NCBI GenBank assembly: GCA_028554795.2
Contig: CM068830.1
Coordinates: 46,266,227-46,330,226 of the forward strand
Direction of reading: 5' to 3'
From: Sinohyriopsis cumingii
Lineage: Eukaryota; Mollusca; Bivalvia; Unionida; Unionidae
DNA length: 64,000 bases
The notes beneath the pieces are model-generated. The model was given only the letters and a program-made list of their open reading frames with translations, made no database searches and had not been told where the DNA came from. This document shows positions 42,871 through 56,000 of this stretch, in pieces (position 1 is the first letter of the stretch; every line of letters begins with the position of its first letter). Both the position numbers and the translations under genes were made by a program.

Positions 42871-44869
42871 GATTTTGATGAAATTTTGTAGCACTGCTAA
42901 AGCAAATGTGTTCATGGGACTACTACTGTTACTTTTAAATACTGTCTTCCTGTAATGACATATACTAATACTAATACTATACAGGTAATTTTTATGGTGT
43001 TTGTATATTGGTAGAAAAGACAAGCAAATTCACGTGAAAAGCATGCAGCAGGCAGTCCACTCACCTAATTATCATGTGCAATACACAGATAACCTATTCA
43101 AGGCAAGATATCACAATAAACTGTCATTTTGTGGCAGTTTACCACCGAAAAAAAAAACAACATTTAGTCCACCTACCAACTGTACTGGCCAGAAAGGGCC
43201 TTCTGAGTGGTTGGATGAATACGGGTCTATGTGGATTGATCAAATACTTAACCCATGCTAGTCAAGCACAAAATGCTTGTCACAGTGTCGTTTAGTTTTA
43301 TGGATGTAGCATACCTGCCAACCCAATCTGATTAAATTCAGATTTCTGCTGTTATACATGAAGATCTGACAGTGACTGCTTAGGGCTCATGTTTTTGTAA
43401 CCTTTGTTATTAACATAATCACTAACTTTATCAACCAATCATATGAAGTTTTGTATTTTCAAGTCTGGAGACAGAGCAGTGTGAATGAAATGCATTAATG
43501 TGTACCGAATGATTTGTTTCACTTTCAGAATTTTGAAAGCTCCATTCCATTGGCTAATTCATAGTCACCAGAACATGACCATTAAGTGATCGTCATCAGA
43601 TCTTCATGTAGGACAGCGGAGATCTGATTTTCATCAGATTGCCTGCCAACCCTTACAGATCATCTCAGTAAGGCAGTTGATATTTTCACCACTTTTCAGT
43701 AAGGTTAACAAAATATTGTGTACTGCTACTGTCAAGTTGGAAAATGTGTATTTAAGAAGTTTGATATTCTAAACTGATGCATTCATGGTAAACATGTTCA
43801 TGTGAATATCTTATAAAGTGCACATATACCTTATTTACCTCTAGTACAACTGCACAAACTTCAGTTTCAAACCCTATCCAGCTCATTGGTTTGTTTATAT
43901 CTTTCAACTTGATGTAATTCTTGGAATTTATATCTGCTTCATTTCACATCAAGACGGTAATTTTATCTTTCACTACACGAGATACTCAACTTGATGTCCA
44001 ATAAATGTAATCATGTCCCTTCCTGCTTTTATTCAGAACAATCTGAATATTCCGTTTCATTCTAAAACTTTTCTAAAGAGGCTTATTTTTTTATCCACAT
44101 ATTTTACCATAACAATCATATTTCAGTACATTTTCCTTTTATTACAAGTATCCATTTTACAAGTCATTTACATAAGACTTGTAGCAAAATCATAAGGTTT
44201 GGGGGGGGGGGGTCTGGTGTAGGAGTAGCAGAGATGCACAAAAAATTTTTAAATTTCATGATTGGAACATAAACAGCTCCCAATATATGAACTCTTTAAT
44301 ACAAAATTTTAAAGTCACTAAATATGACATAAAAGTCACAACCAATGTTAGTAAAGCATAAAATGCAGGTCATAGTGCTCTTTTGTTGTATGGGTACAGC
44401 AATATCAGAGACGTCAAATAATTAGATTTCATGACTGGAACATAAAGAGCATCCAAAAATTGAAACAAAATTTGAATGTCACAGAGCATGAAATGTAGTT
44501 CCCAAATACCTTTTTGGCATGAATATTGCTTCCGACTTAAGCCAAGGCAGTGAAGTATGCAATATGGGTCTTAGTTAAGTGACCTACTCTATAAACATCA
44601 TGCCACATCTCACAATATTTCACAGATCTATGTATCTCAGTATGTAGTCGGTGTGCTAAAATACATACATAAAATGCAATATGCAGGTTATTGGCAATCT
44701 TTAGTAGTAAGGGTGTTGTACTAATAGAGATGCACATAAAAACCAATCTGCTGTATAGGCCTTGAAAGAATAGCTTTATCTGTTCTGACATCAAGGACAG
44801 ATGAATAGCTATCACTACTTCATATGAGCTAAAAGCATGAGGATAATGTTGTTCTTGTGTTTAATGCCA
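42871..44869. other. no gene seen
   Basis: A plus-strand frame at 43001-43261 has no recognised domain. A G-run lies near 44200. Confidence 0.45.
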
Positions 44870-45080
44870 TTTTACAATACATGGTGGCCAGTAGAAGAAC
44901 ATAGTGGAGGAAGAGCCCATGAAAGCCATGGGAAAAACCACTGACCCATGGAAAGCTACTGGTAAGCTTTCTCCCATGACCACATTGGCCAAGCCCGAGA
45001 CTCAAACCCAGACAGAGAGGTGAGATGATGATCTGTAATGGTAAGTGCTTATACTACTGAGCCGCCTGCCCCCAAACCCA
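44870..45080 (-). mobile_element. tRNA-derived SINE copy (family B), fuller head
   Basis: Minus strand GGCGGCTCAGTAGTATAAGC (box A-like) and GGGTTTGAGTCTCGGG (box B-like) are followed by the same body as 42655-42870 (GAAAGCTTACCAGTAGCTTT, GGGTCAGTGGTTTTTCC). Confidence 0.78.
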
Positions 45081-46651
45081 GATAATGTTATTGACATGTC
45101 AACAATGATGATATCAAATGTAGAGAGTGATACATATGTTAATGTAGGATACATCAACAGGCAAGACAAAATACAAAGCAAAGGGATGGTGTAATTAAGT
45201 TTATTTCTTTAGGAAAACAAACAACTTCAATTTCCTTACATATCTATGCTATTCTATAAAAAAAAAAATCAAACTCCATGCTTCCTATTAAGGACTGACA
45301 AAGAAATTTATGTGAAATTAAATCTGAATTAAATGTTATATTTCTATTGCATATCCTTGAAAAACGCCAGTACAACTTCTGAAGCATTATTCTTCAAGCA
45401 AATTATTATGAACCATAATTTTAAGCATAGAAAACAAAAGTCATCAGACAATATCATTCTTTGCAAAAGTAAGCTGTTACTGAAATTTACAAGTTAATGA
45501 TTTGTACATAATTCTACCATGGTTTGTACAACCCAATGCTTATTTTTTTCAATGCTTATTTTTTTTAAAAGACTTTTTGAAGTTTTATGTGCAATGTTAT
45601 CCACATAATTTTATTTCTTTGTTCATTAGCTTTGAAAATATGTATATATCCAAATTTAGAAGTGATGCATTTTATTCACTTTTAAAATTTTGCATTCCTC
45701 ACATAAACGTCCAAGGTGTTGGCAGCAAACTTCACTTAACTTTTTACTCTCAACAAATTAAGGAGCTTTTAATAATAAAATCATTGTAAAAAAATAGATT
45801 CATGGATTTTTTGAAGGCAACTCCTTAAGTTCAATTGTACGAACCATGTTCTAATGACCTAAAACAATGCCAATTATAATAAATAATTAACAACTGATGA
45901 TGACATTAATGTAATCAGAGACTTGTAGACCCTTCTGAAAATTCAAAAACAGTTTTACCTGTCCAACAATCAAATTAAGAAATGAACAGAAGTCAAATCT
46001 GAGGAGCAAGGATTGATATGAAACTTGCACATTACCATTTCTCACAATTAGTTTATTTTTGTAAAATAAAAACCATTACCATGAACATTTTGCAAGTGTT
46101 TAGATGTTAAAGGTATATTTAACTTAAAAAATTAAAGAATGACAATGATCATGTATCAACATTTAATGGTATATAACATAAAAATAATTAATGAATGACA
46201 GTGATCATTTATCAAATCTCTGCCAACATTTCACATATGCAAAAAATAATGATTTATCAGAATGCGTTTTAGGAATTGATCTTCCTAATAAAGTATTCTC
46301 TAATACAAACATGATCTTTCCACATTACTATGAAAATGCACGGCAACAAGCAGTTATTTGCGTTGCAAATACCTGTATCTCCACAAGTAATAGTTCTTTC
46401 ACACAGTTATTCATTTACCAGATTTTAAGTTTTTCTTGCAGCCAAACAGTACCTGAAATCGAGCCTGAAAAGATTTTGCTTGAATATTATTATATTAAAT
46501 AAGAAGATTACATTGATAAGAACATGTGTAGTGCCACTGAATTTTACCAAATATTTGTCCATCAGTGATGTCACAGAACCTTTCATGATACACAAAAGGA
46601 CCTGGTAGTGAACTGACAAACTTGCAGTGAAAGGTTTTAGCCATGAATAAA
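45081..46651. other. 3' flank and presumed 3' UTR of EIF3A
   Basis: AT-rich. A minus-strand AATAAA lies at 46057-46052, about 600 bases after the EIF3A stop, and is one candidate polyadenylation signal. No other gene is seen. Confidence 0.45.
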
Positions 46652-46704
46652 TCAGTTGTATCGAACTGTTGTCCAACCATCGTCCTCTGGCTCCTCACGT
46701 TTAT
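46652..46704 (-). CDS. EIF3A: EIF3A terminal coding exon
   Basis: Encodes [17 protein letters not shown] and TGA at 46654-46652. The DGWTTVR end is conserved in animal eIF3a. Acceptor TTTTCAG. Confidence 0.96.
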
Positions 46705-49700
46705 CTGAAAACAAATTTAGATGGTGTTAACATGATTTGCTTCATCTTTAAATATGACATGAAAATGTTCTATCTAGTTTCTGATTACAATAGAACAATA
46801 CCCAAATTAAGACATTAAACTATCAATGTGTATGTGTGTAATTTGGATTTTTAATGTAGTTTCAACGATTTTTCAGTCATATTGTTACCAAGTCTGCCGT
46901 GTGGCAGTTTGCAGTGATGTCTTGCATTGAGGCATCATGCTGCAGACATATAACATGATGTCCCACCCAGTCACATTATCCTGACACCAGGCCGACTAGT
47001 CCTAACATTAACCTCTTAATGCTGAACACCTAGCGAGGCAGCTGTTAGTACCATTTTTATGTCTTTGGTATGATTCAGCCGAAGTCCTAACCCCCAGCCT
47101 CCCCCATACAGCATATTAAAACTATCACAAAATTCATATATATCAGTTCTGCTTGAGTAATTGTTTATTGACATCATGAATATTCACCTTTGTCTTGTTT
47201 TTCAGGAGGTGGTTTGTTGTCCCGATCTCTCCATCGTCCTCCCTCTTTAGCTGGAGTTCCTCTAAGAGTTTCACCTGCAATGTCAGATTCACATGGCATT
47301 CAAAGATAGAATTTTCATTTTTTAAAAAGGATACATAACCACAGCCATTGAAATTCATCATGGGTAATATACATGCTTTAATAATATGTGCAAGATGACT
47401 ACATATGTTATTTAATAAGGATATAAAAACACAAGCTAAGAAGGGTCCTATTTTTTAATGGTTTTTTTCTCCATCCATTTAAAAAACCTCTTCCATGTGG
47501 AACAATATCTGGTCATATAACAACTTCAAGCACATAATAACATCTAAATCCTGCCTAACATTGTAAGTTGTCATTATATACTATTAATGATAACATTTAA
47601 ACAGCATCATGAACTTGTTAACATGTATATTCTGTGTGACATTTCTGCAAAATACTTGCCAATTAAATGTACACTATCTTGCTTCATAGTCATTAGTGTA
47701 AAGATTTTCAGTAAATTGTTCTGCAATGATTCTGCAAGATTCTGACAATCTAAAACACTTATTTTTTTATGTTTCTTTCTGTTGATAGTATAGTTTACAA
47801 ACTAAACAATATAAATGCCCAATGATGTCTTTACCTTTTCTCCAACTGTCATCTCTGTCATCACGATCTCGTGGTGGGTTTCTGTCTCGGTCATCTCTCT
47901 TGTCCCTGTCATCCTTTTTATCTGGCATGTCATCTCGCCTGCCTCTATCATCTCTCCGGTCTCGCATATCATCTCGCCCCCAGTTCCTCTCTCTATCAGG
48001 AGCTCTGTCTCTCCAAGCATCCTCTCTCCCTCCCTCTCGTGACCTCCAACTTCCCTCCTCACGCACTCCACGTTCATCCCTGCTACCCCAGCGATCCCCT
48101 CCTCTGCGTTCTTTGTCGTCAAATCTTTTGTCTCGTTCGTCCATCCTCTTGTCCCTGTCATCACGTGGGGTCCCCCGATCTCTCCAGGCATCTTCCCGTG
48201 GAGGTGCACGGTCCCTCCATGAATCTCTCCCACCTTCCCTATCACCTCGGACAGGTACCCTATCACGCCAGGGACCACCACCACCACCACCAGGACTACG
48301 CCAGTGCTCTTGATCATCACGAGGCGGCACTCGGTCTCGCTCATCTCTGGGTGACTCTCTGAAATCACGACTATCTCGCAGTGTTGGTCTGTCACGATCA
48401 TCTCTAAGTGGTGGTCTGTCACGGTCGTCTCTAAGTGGTGGTCTGTCACGGTCATCTCTAAGTGGTGGTCTGTCACGACCATCTCTAAGTGGTGGTCTGT
48501 CACGATCGTCTTTAAGTGATGGTCTGTCACGATTGTCTCTCAGTGGTAGTCTGTCCCGATCATCTCTAACTGGTGGTCTGTCAAACTCATCTCTCAGCGG
48601 TCGTCTGTCACGATCATCTCTAGGCAGTAGTCTCTCCCGATCATCTCTGGGTGCTGGCCTGTCACGTTCATCTTTTAAAGGTATGTCTGTATCACCTCTA
48701 GCGGGAGATCGGTCTGGGTCTCTCCTCAACTGGGCTCGATCTAGGAAATCTCTTGGTGGATTTTTCTCTCTTTCTTTGTCTGCAGGAGTTTTTTTCCATG
48801 CTTCTTCACCATGCCTGCAAGAATGGGATAGCACATTGATAGTTTTAACAGGTGACCTTTGCAGTAGATTCAAAACAAGAGATCCAAATGTATCTGATTG
48901 CTCACCTGGACAATATTTGCCAAACATCCAATTCAAGAGCAGTTGGACAAGTAGGATCTTTCTTTTCTAAAGAAATTTCTTCCAATGCTGCTGACTGTTT
49001 ATGAAAATTACTGTTTCAATGTCTCTAGTTTTTCTACCTTCACTCCACTGGATGGCACAGCACTATTATTTGGCCAATATATAATATGCAAGGTTATTTG
49101 TGTCAAAGTAGATCAGACTATGTTCAGCACTTTTTGGCAAGTTGTGTAAATGTTGTTTTTCCCAATTAATTGTAGTTTGGTATCATGTGTACAATTTTTC
49201 ATGCCATGATGTTTTTTCTTCTTCAAATCAAGATTAGCAACTTCTTTCCAATGGTTTTGGAGAAGTCATAAATAGGTTTTCCTGTTTTTCTATTATTAGT
49301 AATGACTGCAATATATGATTGTGGATCAGCATCAACTTAACAAGTTTTCAGAGTCTATGAAAAGAATTCTGAGCTTAAAAATAAAACCATTTCACAATCT
49401 GCTGTCTGAAGCTGCATGTGCATAGCTAGCACTGCCAGCTTCAACAAGTTTGGAAACTGTTCTTTATCCTCGTTTTGTACAATTTTCCACAGTTCACAGG
49501 TTCTTGGAGATACATCTGCTCCAAAATAAGGTTTTACAATCAAGTAAACTCTGCAAAAGTTTAACTTTCTTCAATCAGAGCTTGCTAACTGCTGTGCCAT
49601 ATTTCTGATCTGTTCCATATGGCTTTATTTTGTGGCTTTAAGTCCAGTGCCATTTCTGATTGTTTAGACATAAGTATTTTGATCAAATAAATATCCATAC

Positions 49701-52700
49701 TTTTTGTTTTTGATTCTTATTCAGTTAATCTTAACCCTTAGAGTGCTGTATATAGCACCTGATCCCTTATAGCTTAACTGTCTGAGAAAAGAAATTATAA
49801 CTATACTCTGCTTTTAAACTGTCTCTATTTTAATTTGGCATGGTATTCTGCCTTTCTGACATTAATTCTGAAATAATGCTGTATAGGAGGTTGATGGGCA
49901 TGCTGTCCGTTTTTGTCCATCCAGCAACCACATTAAACTTGAATCAGCATCACTTTTGGGTTGTAAATCATTCGCTGGCATTTCCTTAACACTTTCCCTG
50001 CTGCAACTATCTGACACACTAAAATACTTTATAAATCACTGTGGTCAATAATATCATTGCCCAGTATTTACCAAATGAAATTGTCATCTGAAGATTAACT
50101 ATGGTGGGGGTCAGCCATTTGGGGTTTTCAAGGTAGTCCACATTTTATACAAATATTGGTAAAAATTCTTAGCTGAATGCAAGGTTCAAACTACAACAAA
50201 AAGATTGTTCCAAGGCAGAGTGTACCAATCAAATTTAGTTTAGCAACCCACTCCTGTCAAGTGGAAGAACCCAGAAGTGTCAACAGTTGACTACCTTAAA
50301 ATAGATGCATGCACCACAAGCATTAGGAGACCTCTACTGACAGGGACAAGAATTTTAAGGGTTAACAGTTTTAGAAAAAAACTGTATATATTACATTTTA
50401 TATGCTCAACTTTAAACTAATCAGTGCAATTTCTTGTGCATCACTGCTCTCCAGATGTGTGAATTCACTCAAAATTGTGCATTATGTAACTTTGCAGCAA
50501 CTCTGGATAATTATGCCAGCATACTTTCTATTTTTATTTTTTAAATGGTTACATCTGATGGCAGATTGGTGTCAGATTTTCATTATATGAAAGCCCTCTA
50601 TGTCAGGATACCTTCTACTAAATTTGGTCACATTCTGTTAAATTGGTTTTGTAGTATACAGCTTTTTTTTCTTTTCTTTTTATAAAACACACACTTTTCC
50701 AGTCAAAATATTAAAGACTTCAATGCCAGTATGTTTTCTATAAAATTGTTTAATTCTTTTTGAACATTTAATTGGAGAAGTCATTTCAAAAAAATTCTAT
50801 CTCTGTAATGGTGGCCATATTGGATGGCAGATCTGCATCCTTTATTAAAAAAAAAAAAAAATCAAATAAAGATGCCCTTTGTCAGGGTTAGTCAAATTCT
50901 ATTGAAAAGTTCTGGATTACAAACCATTTATAAAATGTAATAATATCAACCATACCTGAAGGCAAATCAAAATCAGTGGTATTAATTTCAAATATCTTTA
51001 TACCATGATGATTTCTGTCAAATATTATAAAATATACACCCGTTTTAAGCAAGTTATTTCAAAGTAACAGAAGTCATATTTCATGGTAGATATGCAACAG
51101 CTGTACCAGACTGAAAGCCCTCTATGCCACAATGTTTTTAATCCAGTTTGGTGAAAGTCTTATGAGTGGCAATTTCAAAGGTTTTCCTATTTTAAGTAAT
51201 GGATGTCATCTTTTCTGGTAGATCAGCATCACTTGTATCAACTTGAAAGGTTGTCATGGCAAGATGCCTTGTCAAATTTGGTCAAATTATACGGTTTTTC
51301 AGAAGTCATTTAAAGGTTCTTCTATTTTAGGTAATAATGGCTTTTCTATTTTGAGAAACGATGGCCATGTTTTAAGGCAGATTTGCATTATTTTGTACAA
51401 TTGTCAAATAGTATTACTGACAGATACGCAAATGCACAATGGCCACATCACCATACCATAAATGCACCTGGCCTTATCTGCAGTAAGAGCATTACTAAAT
51501 GTGCAGAAAAACTTTAAATATGTACCTCTAAATATGCACAATTAATGGTATCTAAGTACAATTCTGGCTAAAGAGTGCTGACTTGAACATGGGTGGTAAA
51601 AATGGTAAAATGCAAGATTTGCCAACAATTTCAGTAAGAAAAAGTTCTCCAAAATAAAAATATCATTATGTTTCAATAAGATAAAGGCTACAATGTACAG
51701 ATGTAAAATTCTTTACACAGTAGATGTCCCTGCCAATAGGATGCAATTGAAAGGTCCCCACCAGTACAACGTAATGAAAGGTTCCCACCAGAACAATGCA
51801 ATTAAAGGTCCCCACCAGTACATTGCATTTAAATGTCACCACCATACAATGCAATTAAACGCAATTCCAAATATCAATGGACCGTATTAAAGTGGTCTTT
51901 ATGCAGGGCTGGTCTTATAAAAAGTCAAGTTATTCGTGTATAAATGGGACCCATATCGGGTCTAATCTAATGCATTGTTGTGATACTCGTGCTTAATTTC
52001 TCAACAAATGCGTAGAAAAATACAAGTTATTTAAACACAGGTGGTAGTTGTATGCAGGTAATCACTAAAGCAAGTTTTAAATTTTCAAAAAGCATAAAAA
52101 TGTAAATAAAACCTATAAAACCAACCCATCATCTACATCCTTCTTCCAGCTCTCTTGTTTTTCCTTTACTCGCTCCCTCCATCCTCCATCGCTTGGAGCT
52201 GGTCTCCAGGCCTTTTTCTCTAATGTGGATTCAGATGGCTCACCACGCCTCCACTCCTCTGGGTCACTTCTACCTGCATCACTTCGAACTGGGACACGAC
52301 GTTCTTCCCTGGATTAAATCATAATCAAAACTAGATAAAATGCAAAAACTGCTTGCCCCTGCAAATCTACATGCTTTTTAGCTGCATATTTCAATCCCCC
52401 ACTTCTCCTGGTAATCACCCCACAGTTACACTGGGGACATAATGCAAATCCAAACCAGTTTACCTTAGGAGACATCAGTAGTTTGCATGTCCTGTCCATA
52501 ATTGTGGCCACTTGTTCATATCTGTCGTCCAAACACTGGCAGCTAAACAGTCTAATGTAACAGTTTTAAAGAACTTAACACAGCCTACATGTGGTTCTTT
52601 TAGCATAGATGATCATCAATTCAGTTGACACCCCAGCCAGAATACCAGGGCTCCAAAATGTTTCAGATGGCTATGGGTCCTGCATGGCAAATAACTTGAA

Positions 52701-53045
52701 AACTTTTACTTGGCCTGCATCAATTATTTATACTTGTCCTACACTTTAGATATTGCAGTGTCTGTAGATTCCAATTTAGAGTTGGTTAGGACTCAGACTG
52801 CATCAAACATACCCTCAAAACAGTTTGGTTCTTTGTCAAAATTAAAGGCATCATGATGTCAGCATGTTTGGAACAGAATCTGACTGGAGGCATGTTGAAA
52901 CAGAATTTTTAGAAAATTGGGGGAAAATAACCCTTTCACAATGAACATTATTTTTCAGACTTTAGGACTTCAACCCTGAGGTCACAAAAACTCGCAGGAC
53001 CATGTGGAGTCTGTGAAGGTTAATAGCACCGAGACTGATTGGAAG

Positions 53046-53078
<33 letters not shown>

Positions 53079-56000
53079 GTAACAATAATAATAATAAAGA
53101 CTTTAGTAAAGACTTCAGAGAAGGTAACTCAGTTACCTGTTATGTACAATATATACAGTATATACACATCAGTCAGTACAGCATTTACTCATGTACCACT
53201 AAAGTCGAAGATCCATGTAAAGCCAGATCTAAAATTCAAGTGTGATGTCAGATCTTGGTCTATATTTTCACACACTGGGCTCATGTCAATCAAACAGTTA
53301 GTTCAATACAAGTTTTGTCATTATTCTAGACCATTTTTGTACACCTTTAGGTTCAAAATGTTGTCTAACTTTTCATGAAGACTGGAAACAATATTTGTTT
53401 CTGAGGACACTGATCTCTCCACCAATACAGCCAAACTGCATAAATTTAAGTCCAAGATGCAGTGAACTTCGAATGTCCAGCATGGGCCATGTCCTTCAAA
53501 AACTGAAACTAAATTTGTAATATAAAAGATGGCTGCACAGATAGGGACAAAAATGCAATCATCATGACCCTGCAGAAAATATGACCCATGCTTAAAAGCA
53601 ATATGGCATTTCCCAGAAGATTTCATGTTAAACATACCTCACTCTCTCCACTTCTCGGTGATCACTTTCACGTTTCTTTGCCTCTCTTTCCTCAATCTCA
53701 CGTTCTCTGGCTAACTGTCTGGCTGCCTGCTGCTCTAGTTTTTCAATTTTCTCCCGATACTCCCGTTCCCTCTCCTCTTGCATTTCTTGCTCAAGACGTT
53801 CCTTTTCCTCATGCTCTACAAACATATTTTTAAAAAACAGTTACTGAAAGGCAGTTAAAATAGTAATATTACTTGCCCAAGAAGCAAAGGTCTAACCCAG
53901 GTTAATGTAAAACCAAGATTCTTTTGCTTACTAAACAGTTGAAATTTCACTGCTTTCAAACAAACAAACAAAAAAATAAAAGCTGAAATTCTGTATAACT
54001 CCAAAATAAAAAGGGCATTAAGATGTCATAAAGGCATACATTTTTAATAAAGTTTATCAAAGAAGTCTGTTTTAGGAAATTTCACTTAAAAATATATCTG
54101 TATACAAAATTGCAATGGACTGTACTTTCATTAAAACCCAGAAACAAGATAACATTAACTGTACCTCTCAGCAGAGCCTCATCTCTGAGTCTCTGCTCCT
54201 CTTCCTCTTTTTCCTTCCTATACTTCTGTCGACGCTCCTCTTTACGTTTCACCTTACGGTCCAGAAGTCGCTTCTTGTGCTCTTCTGTAAGCTTTTTCTC
54301 AAAATCTGCCACTTTGTCCTAAAATGTTCAGCAAAAATGTATTCCAAGAAGTTTATATAAATGATCGTGCAGGGATTGAAGAGCTTATCAAACTCCAATT
54401 TCATGCAATGTCATTTACTTCATGACATTTAATGACTTTGTTATGTTAACAAGTTTTCCAAGACATCTCACATTTTCCAATGAAAACAGCATATATGATA
54501 AGCATCCATTTCAAGTAGCAGCAATTTATCCACAACAGAATCAATGATAATTCAAGGTATGGCCAATCAATAGTTTTTCATATTTGACTCATAAATTTAC
54601 CTATCTGCAAATCTGAAAGTTCACCAGTAACAAAGGAAACAAGTTTTCCCCTCCCCATACCTTGTAAGTTTTCTTTCTTCTCTCCATGAGTTGTTCCATG
54701 AACTCCATTCTGTCTTCTCGCAGTCGGAGCAACCTGTCTCGTGTTTCCAATTCCAGCTTACGTGCCTCTTTCATTCGCTCAATCTACAATGAAATAGGTG
54801 TATTGTCTAAGAAGTGGAATAAAGCCATATAGCTTCATCACAATAAAGTATGGCTTTCAGAGAACACTCTTTCTTGCTTGTGACTTGTGACCAGTTCCAT
54901 TATGCAAGATATATGACTCTCTAATCTGTTGAAGGTCTTCAAACTGTTCATGCTGTAATGGCAGAAAAGCAGGACAAAGATTTCTACAAAGTAATTCTGT
55001 ATAGTATAACGATTTACTTGCAAATGCTGATTATAACCTAATAGCAAAAGAAATTAAACAAAATAAAAGGTAACCAGTTGCTGACGCAAAATGAAATAAA
55101 AAGCCCCAAAAATTGCTTACTTGGCAGAAATCTCAGAGCCAAATGCCTGAGTAGTTGGCCAAACGAAAATTCTTGACAGCAAAAGGATTCTGCATTTTTT
55201 TTAGCCAAGGTAGCCACATGCAGATCTGCCAATTGTGTTCTAAAATGAATCATAGGCCATTCTAATGCAAATACAATTTAATAAAATTGCCACACATAAC
55301 CAAAAAACAAACGAAAATGCGTAACATTTCATCCTTTCAAAATATGAATTTCATCTTACAGTGTATCCCCCCAGGGTTGTAAAATTGAGGGTTAAAAAAA
55401 AAAAACTTGGTGTCAGAACTGGGGTTTAAAAAATGTGGGGGGTCAAAAATGTACTGACAAATTTTCATACGACTTGTACTTTTTTTAAGCTTGAAATAGG
55501 ATATTGCAACTTGCACAACATTCTCTCTCTCTCTCCCTAAACATACAAATAAAACATGCACAATTAACAAACAAATGCATTGTCCATTCAAAGAATAATT
55601 TTATTAGTTGAATTTTCTTTTAAAGTCGTACTTTTAAGTCTCCTTATAATCAATATGAAGCAATATTATAGCCGAACACATTACATTCAAGCCAATACAA
55701 ACAGCCAAATAAATCTTTTTAACCAAATGGCAGTTAATTTACTGCCTTTCACAAAATGTGTACTATCATCAGTTTCATCACTTCGTCCTAGAACACATTT
55801 ATCTAAATATCAAGGACGATAATGATTCATCTTCTTTCTAATAAGTTACACTTGAACTTTAAGATCTTTCTTTTATTGCAGCAAAGTTAAAAACCAAAAA
55901 AATCTGCAATGACCCGCTGACTTTGTAATCCAAATAACGCATTTGTTTTTACTGACTTCTTTGTTGTGAAAGAATGTCTTGGGTTATAATGTGTTCTCCA

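Noticed and set aside
42660-42878. 72-codon plus-strand ORF
   Set aside because: Falls entirely inside a SINE copy read in antisense.
47822-48970. Plus-strand frames of 145-163 codons
   Set aside because: Antisense shadows of the EIF3A repeat exon; their Ser/Leu-rich composition is the complement of Arg/Asp codons.
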